Of a stretch of 39,318 nucleotides of DNA, positions 18,429 through 27,213 are shown piece by piece. A program made the position numbers and the translations under genes. The notes under the pieces were generated by a model, which was not told the DNA's origin, did not search any database, and saw only the letters and a list, made by a program, of their open reading frames with translations. How positions within the stretch are numbered: position 1 is the stretch's first letter; every line of letters starts with the position of its first letter. Source of the DNA: an uncultured Holophagaceae bacterium (GTDB taxonomy: Bacteria > Acidobacteriota > Holophagae > Holophagales > Holophagaceae); NCBI GenBank assembly GCA_903863195.1, contig CAIPAY010000171.1, forward strand, positions 1 through 39,318, read 5' to 3'.

Positions 18429-21002
18429 TTACTGGACGGCCTCGGTCTCGACGAAGAGCTGGCCATCGCGGACCTCGAGCCGGGCGATGCCGCCGGGCTG
18501 AACCAGGCCCTGGAGGACCATCCGGGACAGGGGGTTCACCACCACCTGCTGGATGAGCCGCTTGAGGGGGCGGGCGCCGAAGTGGGGGTCAAAGCCCTCC
18601 TCGGCCAGCCAGTCCAGGGCCGTCTCGGGCACCTCGAGGCCGAGGCGCTGGGCCTGGAGGAGGCCCTCCACCCGGCGGAGCTGGATCCGGGCCACGACCT
18701 TCATGTCCTCCTTGGACAGGGCGCGGAACAGCACCACCTCGTCCAGGCGGTTCAGGAACTCGGGGCGGAAGTGCCCATGGAGGGCGGCCTGGATCGCCTC
18801 CTCGGCCTGGGAGGGATCGCCGCCGGCGTCGAAGATGGCCTGACTGCCGAGGTTGGTGGTCATGAGCACCACGCTGTTGCGGAAGTTCACCGTGCGGCCC
18901 TGGCCGTCCGTGAGGCGGCCGTCCTCCAGCACCTGCAGGAAGAGGTCGAAGATTCGGGGGTGGGCCTTCTCCATCTCGTCCAGGAGGATGACCGCGTAGG
19001 GGCGGCGGCGGATGGCCTCCGTGAGGCGGCCGCCCTCCTCGTAGCCAATGTAGCCGGGCGCGGCGCCGATGAGACGGGTGGCGTCGGCCTCGTGGGTGAA
19101 CTCGCTCATGTCGATGCGGACCAGGGCGTTCTCGTCGTCGAAGAGGAACTCCGCCAGGGCCCGGGCCACCTCGGTCTTGCCCACGCCCGTGGGGCCCAGG
19201 AAGAGGAAGCTGCCGATGGGGCGCTTGGGATCGCTCAGGCCCGCCCGGTTGCGGCGGAGGGCGTCGGAGATGGCCGTCAGGGCCGGATCCTGGCCCACCA
19301 CCCGCTCCCGGAGCCGGCTCTCCATGCGCAGCAGCTTCTCCACCTCGCCTTCGAGGATCCGGCTCACGGGGACGCCGGTCCAGCGGCTGACGATGGCGGC
19401 GATGTCGGCCTCGCCCACCTCCAGGCGGAGCATGGCGCTCTCTCGCGGGGAGGCCGCAGCCAGCTGCTTCTCCAGGGTGGGGATCTCGCCGTATTCCAGC
19501 CGCGAGGCACGCTCGTAGTCGCCCTTCGACTTGGCCTGCTCGTGCTCGATGCGCAGGTCGTCCAGCTTCTTCTGGAGGCTTCGGGCGCCTTCGATGTCCT
19601 TCTTCTCGTTCTCCCACTGCGCCCGCAGGCCGCCCAGCTCCTCGTTCAGCTCCGCCAGCTCCTTGTCGAGCTCGGCGAGGCGGGCGCGGCTGGCCGCATC
19701 CTTCTCCTTGGTGAGGGAGTGCCGCTCCATCTGCAGCTGCATCTCCCGTCGCTCCCGCACGTCGATGGATTCCGGGCGGCTGTCCAGCTGGATGCGCACG
19801 GCGCTGGCGGCCTCGTCCATGAGGTCCACGGCCTTGTCCGGCAGGAAGCGGTCCGGGATGTAGCGGTGGCTCAGCTGGGCGGCGGCGACCAGGGCCGAGT
19901 CCTGGATCCGCACGCCGTGGTGCAGCTCGTAGCGCTCCTTGAGGCCGCGCAGGATGGAGATGGCGTCCTCCACGTCCGGTTCTTCCACGAACACGGGCTG
20001 GAAGCGGCGCTCCAGGGCCGCGTCCTTCTCGATGTATTTCCGATACTCGTCCAGGGTGGTGGCGCCGATGCAGCGCAGCTCGCCCCGGGCCAGGGCGGGC
20101 TTGAGCAGGTTGGCTGCGTCCATGCCGCCCTGGACGGCGCCGGCGCCCACCAGCAGGTGCAGCTCGTCGATGAACAGCACGATCTGGCCCGCGGCCTTTT
20201 CGATCTCCTGGATGACGCCCTTCAGGCGCTCCTCGAACTGGCCGCGATACTGGGTGCCGGCCACCAGGGCGCCCATGTCCAAGCCCATGACCCGCAGGCC
20301 CTTGAGGCTCTCAGGTACATCGTTTTTAGAGATGCGCTGGGCCAGGCCCTCCACGATGGCGGTCTTGCCGACGCCGGGCTCGCCGATGAGCACGGGGTTG
20401 TTCTTGGTGCGCCGGGAGAGCACCTGCAGGATGCGGCGGACCTCGTCCTCCCGTCCGATCACGGGGTCGAGCTTGCCCGCTGCGGCCAGGGCCGAGTAGT
20501 CCTTGGCGTACTTCTCCAGGGCGGCGAACTTCTCCTCGGCCTTCTCATCTTCCACCCGCGAGCCCTTGCGGACCTCGCGGATGGCGGCCTCCAGCGTCTT
20601 CCGGTCCAGGCCGAAGCGCTCCAGGGCCTGCTTGGCGTCCGTGTGGGCGTTGGCCAGGGCCAGCAGGAGGGCGTCTGTGGCCAGGAAGCGGTCGCCCAGC
20701 CCCCGACCGGTGTCGCTCGCCACCTCCAGGAAGTGGCGAAAGGCGGGACCCACCTGGGGTTCGGAACCCCCGACGGCCCGGGGCAGCCGGGCGACCAGCT
20801 CTTCGGCCACATCCGCCAGGCCCTGGAGTGACTCGGGGCTGAGTCCAGCCCGCTCCAGCAGCGGGCGCAGGCCCGCCTCCGGGGTGAGCAGGGCGTTGAA
20901 CAGGTGCTGGGGAACGAGCTCCGGGTGCTGATCCTGGACGGCCCGCTGCCGCGCCGCCACCAGCGCATCGTTGGCTTTCTGGGTGAAGGGAAGGAGGGAC
21001 AT
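18429..21002 (-). CDS. clpB: disaggregase chaperone ClpB
   Basis: ClpB is a Hsp100 hexamer that works with DnaK to rescue aggregated proteins. The 857-residue length is standard. Domains in order: Clp N (1-145), AAA+ D1 with Walker A GEPGVGKT (207-214), the long coiled-coil M domain (about 400-525) that distinguishes it from ClpC, D2 with Walker A GPTGVGKT (603-610), and the C-terminal D2-small domain. GAGGTG precedes the ATG at 21002. The upstream 229 bp are unusually AT-rich and probably carry the heat-shock control region. I found no CIRCE element there and no convincing sigma-32 promoter. Confidence 0.97.
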   Translation of the reverse strand: MSLLPFTQKANDALVAARQRAVQDQHPELVPQHLFNALLTPEAGLRPLLERAGLSPESLQGLADVAEELVARLPRAVGGSEPQVGPAFRHFLEVASDTGRGLGDRFLATDALLLALANAHTDAKQALERFGLDRKTLEAAIREVRKGSRVEDEKAEEKFAALEKYAKDYSALAAAGKLDPVIGREDEVRRILQVLSRRTKNNPVLIGEPGVGKTAIVEGLAQRISKNDVPESLKGLRVMGLDMGALVAGTQYRGQFEERLKGVIQEIEKAAGQIVLFIDELHLLVGAGAVQGGMDAANLLKPALARGELRCIGATTLDEYRKYIEKDAALERRFQPVFVEEPDVEDAISILRGLKERYELHHGVRIQDSALVAAAQLSHRYIPDRFLPDKAVDLMDEAASAVRIQLDSRPESIDVRERREMQLQMERHSLTKEKDAASRARLAELDKELAELNEELGGLRAQWENEKKDIEGARSLQKKLDDLRIEHEQAKSKGDYERASRLEYGEIPTLEKQLAAASPRESAMLRLEVGEADIAAIVSRWTGVPVSRILEGEVEKLLRMESRLRERVVGQDPALTAISDALRRNRAGLSDPKRPIGSFLFLGPTGVGKTEVARALAEFLFDDENALVRIDMSEFTHEADATRLIGAAPGYIGYEEGGRLTEAIRRRPYAVILLDEMEKAHPRIFDLFLQVLEDGRLTDGQGRTVNFRNSVVLMTTNLGSQAIFDAGGDPSQAEEAIQAALHGHFRPEFLNRLDEVVLFRALSKEDMKVVARIQLRRVEGLLQAQRLGLEVPETALDWLAEEGFDPHFGARPLKRLIQQVVVNPLSRMVLQGLVQPGGIARLEVRDGQLFVETEAVQ

Positions 21003-21231
21003 GGGACACCTCGGTCATCAGGATGGGTCAAATATGACTTAAATGCACTAATATTTTCTTCGAAAATGCAATCTAGCAAGCCTCAAAAGTCGACAATTCA
21101 TAGATTCTTGAAAACATCCGACAAGCGCTTTTTTCAGATAATTACTGGACATCCATTGACATTGATAAGGCATGGGCTAGCTTGATGCCATTCGATCCAG
21201 CCCCTCCCCGATCGAACCCCCGGAGGCAACC
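21003..21231. other. AT-rich divergent intergenic region between clpB and the papain-like gene
   Basis: This 229-bp gap is far more AT-rich than anything else in the window, especially 21030-21170. It contains the perfect inverted repeat ATTTTC-TTC-GAAAAT (21053-21067), flanked by copies of AAATGCA (21040-21046 and 21064-21070), and the palindrome AAGCGCTT (21123-21130). A minus-strand TTGCTA with AAATAT 17 bp downstream is a possible clpB promoter. The repeat lies about 50 bp before the clpB start and could be a regulator-binding site. No open frame here looks coding. Confidence 0.55.
21156..21183 (+). promoter_or_regulatory. possible promoter for the papain-like peptidase gene
   Basis: A perfect TTGACA (21156-21161) is followed after 16 bp by TAGCTT (21178-21183), a weak -10 with three of six matches. 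It lies about 50 bp before the ATG at 21232. Tentative. Confidence 0.3.
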
Positions 21232-21939
21232 ATGCCCGACTCATCCAACCCCCATCGCATCGGGCTGATCCCCGAACATCCCTCCAAGCACGGGGGTAGG
21301 CTAGGGCGGCACCTGCACTTTGACGAGCGCAGCCGTGCCTTTCCCGTGCCCCTGGCCAAGGGGGCGAAGATCGTGACCCGGACCTGGGAGCGCACCCTGG
21401 CGGCCTTCGATCAGGGCGAGCTCGGCTCCTGCACCGGCAACGGCGCCGTGGGTGTGATCTGCACCGCCCCCTACAAGCAGAAGGGAGCCCGCTATACCGA
21501 AGCCTTGGCGCGGAAGGTCTACAGCCAGGCCACTCGCGATGACGTCATCACGGGGGCTTGGCCGCCCAAGGACACGGGCTCCACGGTGCTAGGCGCCATG
21601 AAGGCGCTCAAGGACCTCGGCTATGCCACGGGCTACCACTGGTGCTTCGGGCTGGACGATGTCCTGAAGACCCTGTCCACCCTGGGTCCCGTGGAAGTGG
21701 GGGTCAACTGGTATGAGGGCTTCGACAAGCCGGATGCCAAGGGCTTCGTCAAGCTGGCCGGTCAGGCCCGCGGCGGCCACGCCTTCGAGCTGCTGGGGGT
21801 GGATGCCGAGCTGAAGCGCGTCTGGGCCATCAACTCCTGGGGGTCGGACTGGGGCCTGAAAGGCCGCTTCTCCCTCAGCTGGAAGGACCTCGACCGCCTC
21901 CTCCACGAGGATGGCGAGGCGTCGACGATCACCCGGTAA
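21232..21939 (+). CDS. papain-like (C1A) cysteine peptidase, apparently cytosolic
   Basis: A 235-residue protein with all the papain landmarks. The oxyanion Gln61 and nucleophile Cys67 lie in DQGELGSCTGN, the catalytic His183 in GGHAFELLG, and Asn201 in WAINSWGSDWG. No signal peptide and no inhibitory propeptide domain are apparent; only about 55 residues precede the catalytic core. The form resembles short papain-like peptidases found in bacterial and some phage genomes. GGAGG sits before the ATG at 21232. The gene stands alone between clpB (divergent) and a repeat element. Substrate and role are unknown; peptide or protein cleavage inside the cell is the simplest reading. Confidence 0.88.
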   Translation: MPDSSNPHRIGLIPEHPSKHGGRLGRHLHFDERSRAFPVPLAKGAKIVTRTWERTLAAFDQGELGSCTGNGAVGVICTAPYKQKGARYTEALARKVYSQATRDDVITGAWPPKDTGSTVLGAMKALKDLGYATGYHWCFGLDDVLKTLSTLGPVEVGVNWYEGFDKPDAKGFVKLAGQARGGHAFELLGVDAELKRVWAINSWGSDWGLKGRFSLSWKDLDRLLHEDGEASTITR

Positions 21940-21960
21940 CCACTAAAAAAAGGATTGCTA

Positions 21961-22031
21961 ACCACAAAGAACACAAAGGGCACAAAGGTAGAACCTGGTG
22001 CCCTTTTTGTGTTCTTTGTGCCCTTTGTGGT
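21961..22031. repeat. inverted-repeat element built of 9-bp units (CACAAAGnn type)
   Basis: A 71-bp palindromic element. The left arm is three tandem 9-bp units beginning CACAAAG (21963-21971, 21972-21980, 21981-21989). The right arm is the complement of three such units (22003-22011, 22012-22020, 22021-22029), one of them with CACAAAA. The spacer is 13 bp. The ends are ACC/GGT. It lies between the convergent peptidase and ThrE-like genes and could fold into a terminator-like hairpin. Similar CACAAAG/CACAGAG strings are common between genes in many bacteria, but I know of no assigned function. Confidence 0.85.
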
Positions 22032-22107
22032 CAATTTCTTTTTCGAGGTAATCGGGGCCTAACAATTCGGGCACGGGCCTAGATCCGGCAGACTTTATGG
22101 ATTGGCT

Positions 22108-23343
22108 TCAGAGTGCGGTGCGGGGATGGACGGCGACCTGGGCCAGCAGCAGTCCCATGAGCAGGGCGATGGCTACGAAGAGGGCCTGGAAGGCCGTGTC
22201 GAGTCCCAGCACCAGCTGTTTCTGGATGATGAACTCGAGACCCTTGAATCCGAGGCCACCAGGCACCAGCACCACCAGCCCCGGCAGCAGGGTCACCGCC
22301 GACGGGTGGCGCCGGATGCGGGTGAAGAGGTTGCTGGCCAGGCCCAGGGCGAAGGCGCCCAGCCCCACGCCGAACTGGGGTCCCAGCAGGGTGGCGCCCA
22401 GGCGGGAGCCGTAGAAGGCCAGGGCGCAGGCACCGAAGATCCAGGGCAGGTCCGCGGGCCGGGCTTTGAAGATCACCATGAAGGCCGCGGCCGCGAGCAG
22501 CAGGGTCGGCAGCAGGACCCAGCCGGGCAGGGGCAGGGGGGCGCCCAGCAGGGCCCGGTCCAGCAGGGGCGCGGCGAGGCGCTGACCCAGGGCCACACCA
22601 AAGCCCAGCGAGAGGAAGGTCATGGCGGCATCCACCAGGCGGGCCGTGCCCGCCACCAGGTTGCCCGTGGCCAGCTCGTTCATGGACACCACCAGGCGCA
22701 GGCCCGGGATCAGGACGATGAGGCCGCCCAGGGTGAGCACCTGCGGAGAGACATGGGGGAACCGGTAGGCCGCGGCGAGCGCCAGGAAACCCACCAGGGC
22801 GCCCGCCAGGGGATAGAGCAGCTGCGTCGGCCCGGAGCGCCGTCCCAGCAGGACCGCAAGCGTGCCCACCAGGCTGCCGAGCACGGCGGTCAGGAGCAGC
22901 TCCCGCCACCCGCCCCCGAAGAACACCGCGGCGGGTGCCGAGCCCAGGCCAAAGCAGAGCACTGTCAGGAGGGCTCCCCAGCGATCCGGGCCGGCGAGGA
23001 TCTCCCGCACGCGGTCGCGGGCCTCCCCGGTGGACAGGCTGCCGGCGATGAGGGCGTCGGTGGTCTCCTGCAGGTCCGAGAGCTTGGCCAGGTTGACGTC
23101 CCCCGAGGGGCTGCGCTGGATGAAGGTCCAGTTCTGGCCGCCCCTCCCGAGCGAGGCGAAGAAGGCGGTGGGCAGCGCGAAGAACTGGCCCTCCAGGCCC
23201 AGGCGCTTCGCGATGCGGCCCAGGGCGTCCTCGAAGCGGTGGGCGGGAATGCCGTAGGCCTGATAGGCCCGGCCCAGCTCCAGGCAGAGGGCGATCTCCG
23301 GAGGTTCGGTGGACTGGGCGGGGACAGGCGGGGTTGCATCCAT
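22108..23343 (-). CDS. ThrE-family threonine/serine exporter-like protein
   Basis: A 411-residue membrane protein with the two-part ThrE layout. A soluble N-terminal region (about 15-115), containing the GQFFALPT and VNLAKLSDL segments, runs into about five membrane helices, then a second set of about five helices corresponds to the ThrE_2 half. Family members export threonine or serine, or have related small-substrate roles. ATG 23343 was chosen because it begins just after the upstream oxidoreductase stop (17-bp gap); the open frame extends to 23634 only as overlap with that gene. Ribosome-binding site weak (TGGGG). Probably co-transcribed with the L-2-hydroxyglutarate oxidase-like gene. 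Confidence 0.85.
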   Translation of the reverse strand: MDATPPVPAQSTEPPEIALCLELGRAYQAYGIPAHRFEDALGRIAKRLGLEGQFFALPTAFFASLGRGGQNWTFIQRSPSGDVNLAKLSDLQETTDALIAGSLSTGEARDRVREILAGPDRWGALLTVLCFGLGSAPAAVFFGGGWRELLLTAVLGSLVGTLAVLLGRRSGPTQLLYPLAGALVGFLALAAAYRFPHVSPQVLTLGGLIVLIPGLRLVVSMNELATGNLVAGTARLVDAAMTFLSLGFGVALGQRLAAPLLDRALLGAPLPLPGWVLLPTLLLAAAAFMVIFKARPADLPWIFGACALAFYGSRLGATLLGPQFGVGLGAFALGLASNLFTRIRRHPSAVTLLPGLVVLVPGGLGFKGLEFIIQKQLVLGLDTAFQALFVAIALLMGLLLAQVAVHPRTAL

Positions 23344-23360
23344 GCCCCAGGGTAGCCCGA

Positions 23361-24461
23361 TCAGCCTGCGACCTCCTCCGCGAGGGCGAGGCAGGCCGTG
23401 AGGCCCGGGCTCTCGATGCCGAAGAGGTTCACCAGCCCGGACAGGCCGTGGGCGTCCTCCCGCTGGATGACGAAGTCCGGGGCGGGCTTGCCGGGACCGT
23501 GAAGCTTGGGCCGGATCCCGGCGTAGGCGGGCTGCAGCGCCCCGTCCGGCAGCCCAGGCCAGTAGCGGCGGATCTCGACATAGAAGCCTTCGGCCCGGCG
23601 CGGGTCCACGTCGTAGTCCTCCCGGTCGAGCCACTCCACATCGGGGCCGAACCGGGCCTGGCCGCCCAGGTCCAGGGTGAGGTGCACCCCCAGGCCGCCT
23701 TGGGAGGGGATGGGATAGACCAGCCGGGAGAAGGGCGCCGCCCCCGCCAGGCTGTAGTAGTTGCCCTTGGCCAGGTGCAGGGCCGGGACGCTGCCGGGGC
23801 GGAGGCCCTCAAAGCCCTGCGCCACGGCTTGAGCACCGAGGCCCGCGGCGTTGAAGACCTGGTCCGCCCGAAGGGTCATGGGCTCGTCCCCGCCGACGCG
23901 GACCTCCAGCCCCTCGGCCGTCGGCCGTCCGCCCAGAACCGGGCTCTTCAGGACCACCGCGGCGCCGTGGGCCTCGGCATCGAGCCGCAGGGCGCGCATG
24001 AGGCCGTGGCTGTCGATGATGCCCGTGCCCTCGGAGTGCAGGGCCCCCTGGCAGCGCAGGCGGGGCTCGAGGGCCAGGGCCTCGGCCGCGCTCAGCCACC
24101 GGAGGTCCGGCACGCCGTTGGCTTCGGCCTGGGCGCGGATGCGCTCCAGGGCCGGCAGGTCGCTCTCGGCCGCGGCCACGATCAGCTTGCCGCAGCGCCG
24201 GTGGGCCACTCCGTGGGCGGCGCAGAAGGCGTAGAGGGCCCGGTTGCCCGCCACGCAGAGGCGGGCCCTGAGCGAGCCCGTCGGGTAGTAGATGCCGGCG
24301 TGGATGACCTCGCTGTTGCGCGAGCTGATCCCCGTGCCGACGCGGTCCTCCGCCTCGAGCACCACCACCTCGCGCCCCCGCAGCGCCAGCTCCCGCGCCA
24401 GGGCCAGCCCCACCACGCCGGCACCGATGACCACACACTCCACGTGTTCCATGTCTTCCAT
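23361..24461 (-). CDS. FAD-dependent L-2-hydroxyglutarate oxidase/dehydrogenase-like protein
   Basis: A 366-residue DAO-family flavoprotein. The FAD-binding GAGVVG (13-18) is followed by [15 protein letters not shown] (46-60), a signature of L-2-hydroxyglutarate oxidases (LhgO/L2HGDH), and the C-terminus has the expected GIRPKLHGP and FGIESPGLT segments. The expected reaction is oxidation of L-2-hydroxyglutarate to 2-oxoglutarate, passing electrons to quinone or oxygen. It is shorter than E. coli LhgO (about 420), so a related 2-hydroxyacid substrate is possible. Start at ATG 24461, or ATG 24452 three codons on. It is followed 17 bp later by a ThrE-like gene. Confidence 0.88.
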   Translation of the reverse strand: MEDMEHVECVVIGAGVVGLALARELALRGREVVVLEAEDRVGTGISSRNSEVIHAGIYYPTGSLRARLCVAGNRALYAFCAAHGVAHRRCGKLIVAAAESDLPALERIRAQAEANGVPDLRWLSAAEALALEPRLRCQGALHSEGTGIIDSHGLMRALRLDAEAHGAAVVLKSPVLGGRPTAEGLEVRVGGDEPMTLRADQVFNAAGLGAQAVAQGFEGLRPGSVPALHLAKGNYYSLAGAAPFSRLVYPIPSQGGLGVHLTLDLGGQARFGPDVEWLDREDYDVDPRRAEGFYVEIRRYWPGLPDGALQPAYAGIRPKLHGPGKPAPDFVIQREDAHGLSGLVNLFGIESPGLTACLALAEEVAG

Positions 24462-24491
24462 CCTACGCTGGGCCGCTGGGACTGCTGAGAT

Positions 24492-24637
24492 CCACAGATT
24501 TCACAGATTCCACAGATTGAAAAAACATAAGCGTTTGGTCGGCCCTAGGGCTGGTCCCCCGGCGCTGCCGCATGGGGACTTGGTGGGCGCCTCCGCCTTG
24601 GCCCTCGGCCAATCTGCGCAATCTGCGTAATCTGTGG
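24492..24637. repeat. inverted-repeat element built of 9-bp units (CACAGATT type)
   Basis: A 146-bp element. The left arm is three tandem 9-bp units of the form YCACAGATT (24492-24500, 24501-24509, 24510-24518). The right arm is three units of complementary form AATCTGYGN (24611-24619, 24620-24628, 24629-24637). The 92-bp spacer shows no coding signal. It sits in the divergent gap between the L-2-hydroxyglutarate oxidase-like gene and mutS. The sequence differs from the 21961 element but the design is the same. Related CACAGATT strings are common between genes in many bacteria. Confidence 0.85.
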
Positions 24638-24693
24638 TTCCAGCTTTTCACCTGGAGTCGTCCTGGCAGGCTCCCTCGAATCATGTGGTTTCC

Positions 24694-27213
24694 ATGTCCA
24701 CCCCGATGATGCAGCAGATCGCGGGCCTCAAGCGCGAGGCGGGCGACGCCATCCTGCTGACGCGCATGGGGGACTTCTACGAGCTCATCGGGGAGGACGC
24801 GGTGCGTGCGGCACCGGTCATGGAGATCGCCCTCACGCAGCGCGGCAAGGGCACCGAGGCCGAGACGGCCATGTGCGGCGTGCCCCACTTCGCCCTGGAG
24901 TCCTACCTGCCCAAGCTGCTGGCCGCGGGCTTCTCCGCCGCCATCGCCGAGCCCACGGCCAAGGCCGAGGACGTGAAGGGCCTGCTGCCCCGCGCCATCA
25001 AGCGCATCATCACCCCCGGCACCTGGCTGGACGACGACGCCCGTTGGCTCTGTGCCCTGCATCGCGTGGGTCCGGCCTGGGGGCTGGCCCTCCTGCAGCT
25101 GGCCTCGGGGGCCCTGCGGGTGATCCCCGGTGAGGGCGACGAGGCCCTCCACGCCACCCTGGAGCGGCTCGCCCCCCAGGAGCTGATCCTGGCCGAGGGC
25201 GCCCCGGAGCTGCCGGAGCTCGAGGCGGCCCGCACCCGGCTGCCCGCCTGGCGCTTCGAGGCCTCCCGGGCGAAGCAGCAGGTGCTGGCCTTCTTCGGCT
25301 GGCAGCACCTGGAAGGCGTGGGCCTGGATCCCTATCCCGCGGCCCTGGGCGCCCTGGCGGCGCTGCTGGACCACGTCGAGGCCACCCAGAAGGGGCGACC
25401 CGCGCACCTGCAGGGCGTAAGTCTGGAGCTGGGCGCTGCGGGCCCCCTGCTGGACGCCACCAGCGCCCGACATCTGGAGGTGCTGGCCAACGGCATGGAC
25501 GGCGGCCGCGCCGGATCCCTGCTGGCCCTACTGGACCAGTGCCGCACGCGCATGGGTTCGCGCCTCCTGAAGGGCTGGCTCGAGCAGCCCCTGCGGGATC
25601 GCGGAACGCTGGAGCGGCGCTGGTCCCAGGTGGCCTGGCTCACGGAGGACCGCCGCCGGGGCCCCATCCAGATGCTGCTGGCCCAGGTGCCGGACCTGGA
25701 CCGCCTGCTGGGCCGCGTGGCCCTGGGCCTCGCCTCACCGCCGGAGCTGGGCCAGCTGCGCGACGGCCTCGGAGTGCTTCAGAAGCTGCCCACCCGCCTG
25801 CAGGACGAGGGCTGGGCCTCGGAGGTGGCAGAGCTCGGCCTCTGGCCCGGGGAGACGCCGCTCTGCGGGGCATTGCTCCTGGACCTGCAGCACAGCCTGG
25901 CCGAGGCGCCCCCCCTGGACCTAGAGAAGGGCGGCGTCATCCGTGAGGGGGTCGACCCCGAGCTGGACGCAGTGCGCCGCCTCGCCCGGGACGCACGCCA
26001 GGTGATGCTCGAGCTGGAAGAGGAAGAGCGCCGCCTGAGCGGCATCCAGAGCCTGAAGATCAAGTACAACCGGGTCTTCGGCTACTACTTCGAGGTCACG
26101 AAGTCGAACCTGGGCGCGGTGCCCGCGCACTTCCTCCGGAAGCAGACCCTGGCCAACGCCGAGCGGTTCACCACCGAGAAGCTGGTGGCCTTCGAGCAGC
26201 GGCTGCTGAGTGCCGAGAGTGACCAGGTCCGCCTGGAGGCCGTCCAGTTCCAGCGCCTGCTGGCCCTGGTGCTGGAGCACCGCGCGGACCTGACCGGACT
26301 GGCCCGCGCCGTGGCCACCCTGGACGTGCTGGCGGCCCTGGCGGAGCGGGCGCGCCTCTCGGGCTGGACCCGGCCTGAGCTGGGGGACGAACGGGAGCTG
26401 ACCCTGGCCGCGGCCCGGCATCCCATGCTGGAAGCCCGGATGGGGCGCGAGTGCATCCCCAACGACCTGCAGTTCAGCGCCGCCCAGCCCATGGCCGTGG
26501 TGACCGGCCCCAACATGGGCGGCAAGTCCACCTTCCTGCGGACCTCGGCCCTGCTGGTGGTGCTGGCCCAGAGCGGCTCCTTCGTGCCCGCGGAGCTCAT
26601 GCGCTTCGGCCTGGTGGACCGCATCTTCACCCGCATCGGCGCCTCGGACCAGCTGGCCAAGGGGCAGTCCACCTTCATGGTCGAGATGACCGAGACGGCC
26701 CGGATTCTTAACCAGGCCACGGCTGCCAGCCTGGTGATCCTCGATGAGATCGGCCGCGGCACCAGCACCCGGGATGGCCTGGCCCTGGCCGAGGCCATCG
26801 CGCTGTTCCTGCGGGACCTGAAGGGCGGCGCGCCGCGCACCCTGTTCGCCACGCACTACTTCGAGATGACGAAGCTCGCGGAGGACTCGCGGATCCAGAA
26901 CCTCCACGTGGAGGTCCAGGAGTGGGAGGAGCAGCTGCACTTCCTCCACCGCGTGGCGCCGGGGCCCGCGGACCGCAGCTACGGCATCCAGGTGGCGCGG
27001 CTCGCGGGGCTGCCGAGGTCCGTCATCCAGAAGGCCCAGCGCCTGCTGGCCCAGACGCCCGAGGCGCCGCCCCGGCCCCCCATGCCTTCGCAGCCGGCCC
27101 TGCCGATGTTCGAGGTGGAGCCCGATCCCCTCCGGTCCGAGCTGGAGGCCCTGGACCTGAACCGGATGACACCCCTGGAGGCGCTCAACTGGATCGCCGG
27201 GAAGCGGTCGTGA
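24694..27213 (+). CDS. mutS: DNA mismatch repair protein MutS
   Basis: MutS recognises base mismatches and small loops and recruits MutL. The 839-residue product has the mismatch-binding motif GDFYE (Phe28, Glu30), connector and lever domains, the ATPase Walker A GPNMGGKS (605-612), the Walker B/D-loop sequence DEIGRGTSTRDG, and the usual C-terminal tail with TPLEALNWI. ATG 24694 gives the family N-terminus (MMQQ near the start). The open frame runs back to GTG 24634, but those 20 codons would begin inside the repeat element and look unlike MutS. No strong ribosome-binding site is visible. The stop overlaps the next gene's GTG. Confidence 0.96.
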   Translation: MSTPMMQQIAGLKREAGDAILLTRMGDFYELIGEDAVRAAPVMEIALTQRGKGTEAETAMCGVPHFALESYLPKLLAAGFSAAIAEPTAKAEDVKGLLPRAIKRIITPGTWLDDDARWLCALHRVGPAWGLALLQLASGALRVIPGEGDEALHATLERLAPQELILAEGAPELPELEAARTRLPAWRFEASRAKQQVLAFFGWQHLEGVGLDPYPAALGALAALLDHVEATQKGRPAHLQGVSLELGAAGPLLDATSARHLEVLANGMDGGRAGSLLALLDQCRTRMGSRLLKGWLEQPLRDRGTLERRWSQVAWLTEDRRRGPIQMLLAQVPDLDRLLGRVALGLASPPELGQLRDGLGVLQKLPTRLQDEGWASEVAELGLWPGETPLCGALLLDLQHSLAEAPPLDLEKGGVIREGVDPELDAVRRLARDARQVMLELEEEERRLSGIQSLKIKYNRVFGYYFEVTKSNLGAVPAHFLRKQTLANAERFTTEKLVAFEQRLLSAESDQVRLEAVQFQRLLALVLEHRADLTGLARAVATLDVLAALAERARLSGWTRPELGDERELTLAAARHPMLEARMGRECIPNDLQFSAAQPMAVVTGPNMGGKSTFLRTSALLVVLAQSGSFVPAELMRFGLVDRIFTRIGASDQLAKGQSTFMVEMTETARILNQATAASLVILDEIGRGTSTRDGLALAEAIALFLRDLKGGAPRTLFATHYFEMTKLAEDSRIQNLHVEVQEWEEQLHFLHRVAPGPADRSYGIQVARLAGLPRSVIQKAQRLLAQTPEAPPRPPMPSQPALPMFEVEPDPLRSELEALDLNRMTPLEALNWIAGKRS

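Noticed and set aside
18582..20831. 749-codon open frame antisense to clpB
   Set aside because: Shadow of clpB with biased composition and no motif.
21003..21231. CIRCE element or sigma-32 promoter for clpB
   Set aside because: No TTAGCACTC-N9-GAGTGCTAA-like pair and no CTTGAAA/CCCCAT-like pair at proper spacing.
21961..24637. CRISPR array
   Set aside because: The short repeats are 9-bp units without unique spacers and are arranged as inverted arms; no cas genes are present.
21232..24637. Composite transposon bounded by the two repeat elements
   Set aside because: The elements differ in sequence and there is no transposase or integrase between them; the enclosed genes are ordinary.
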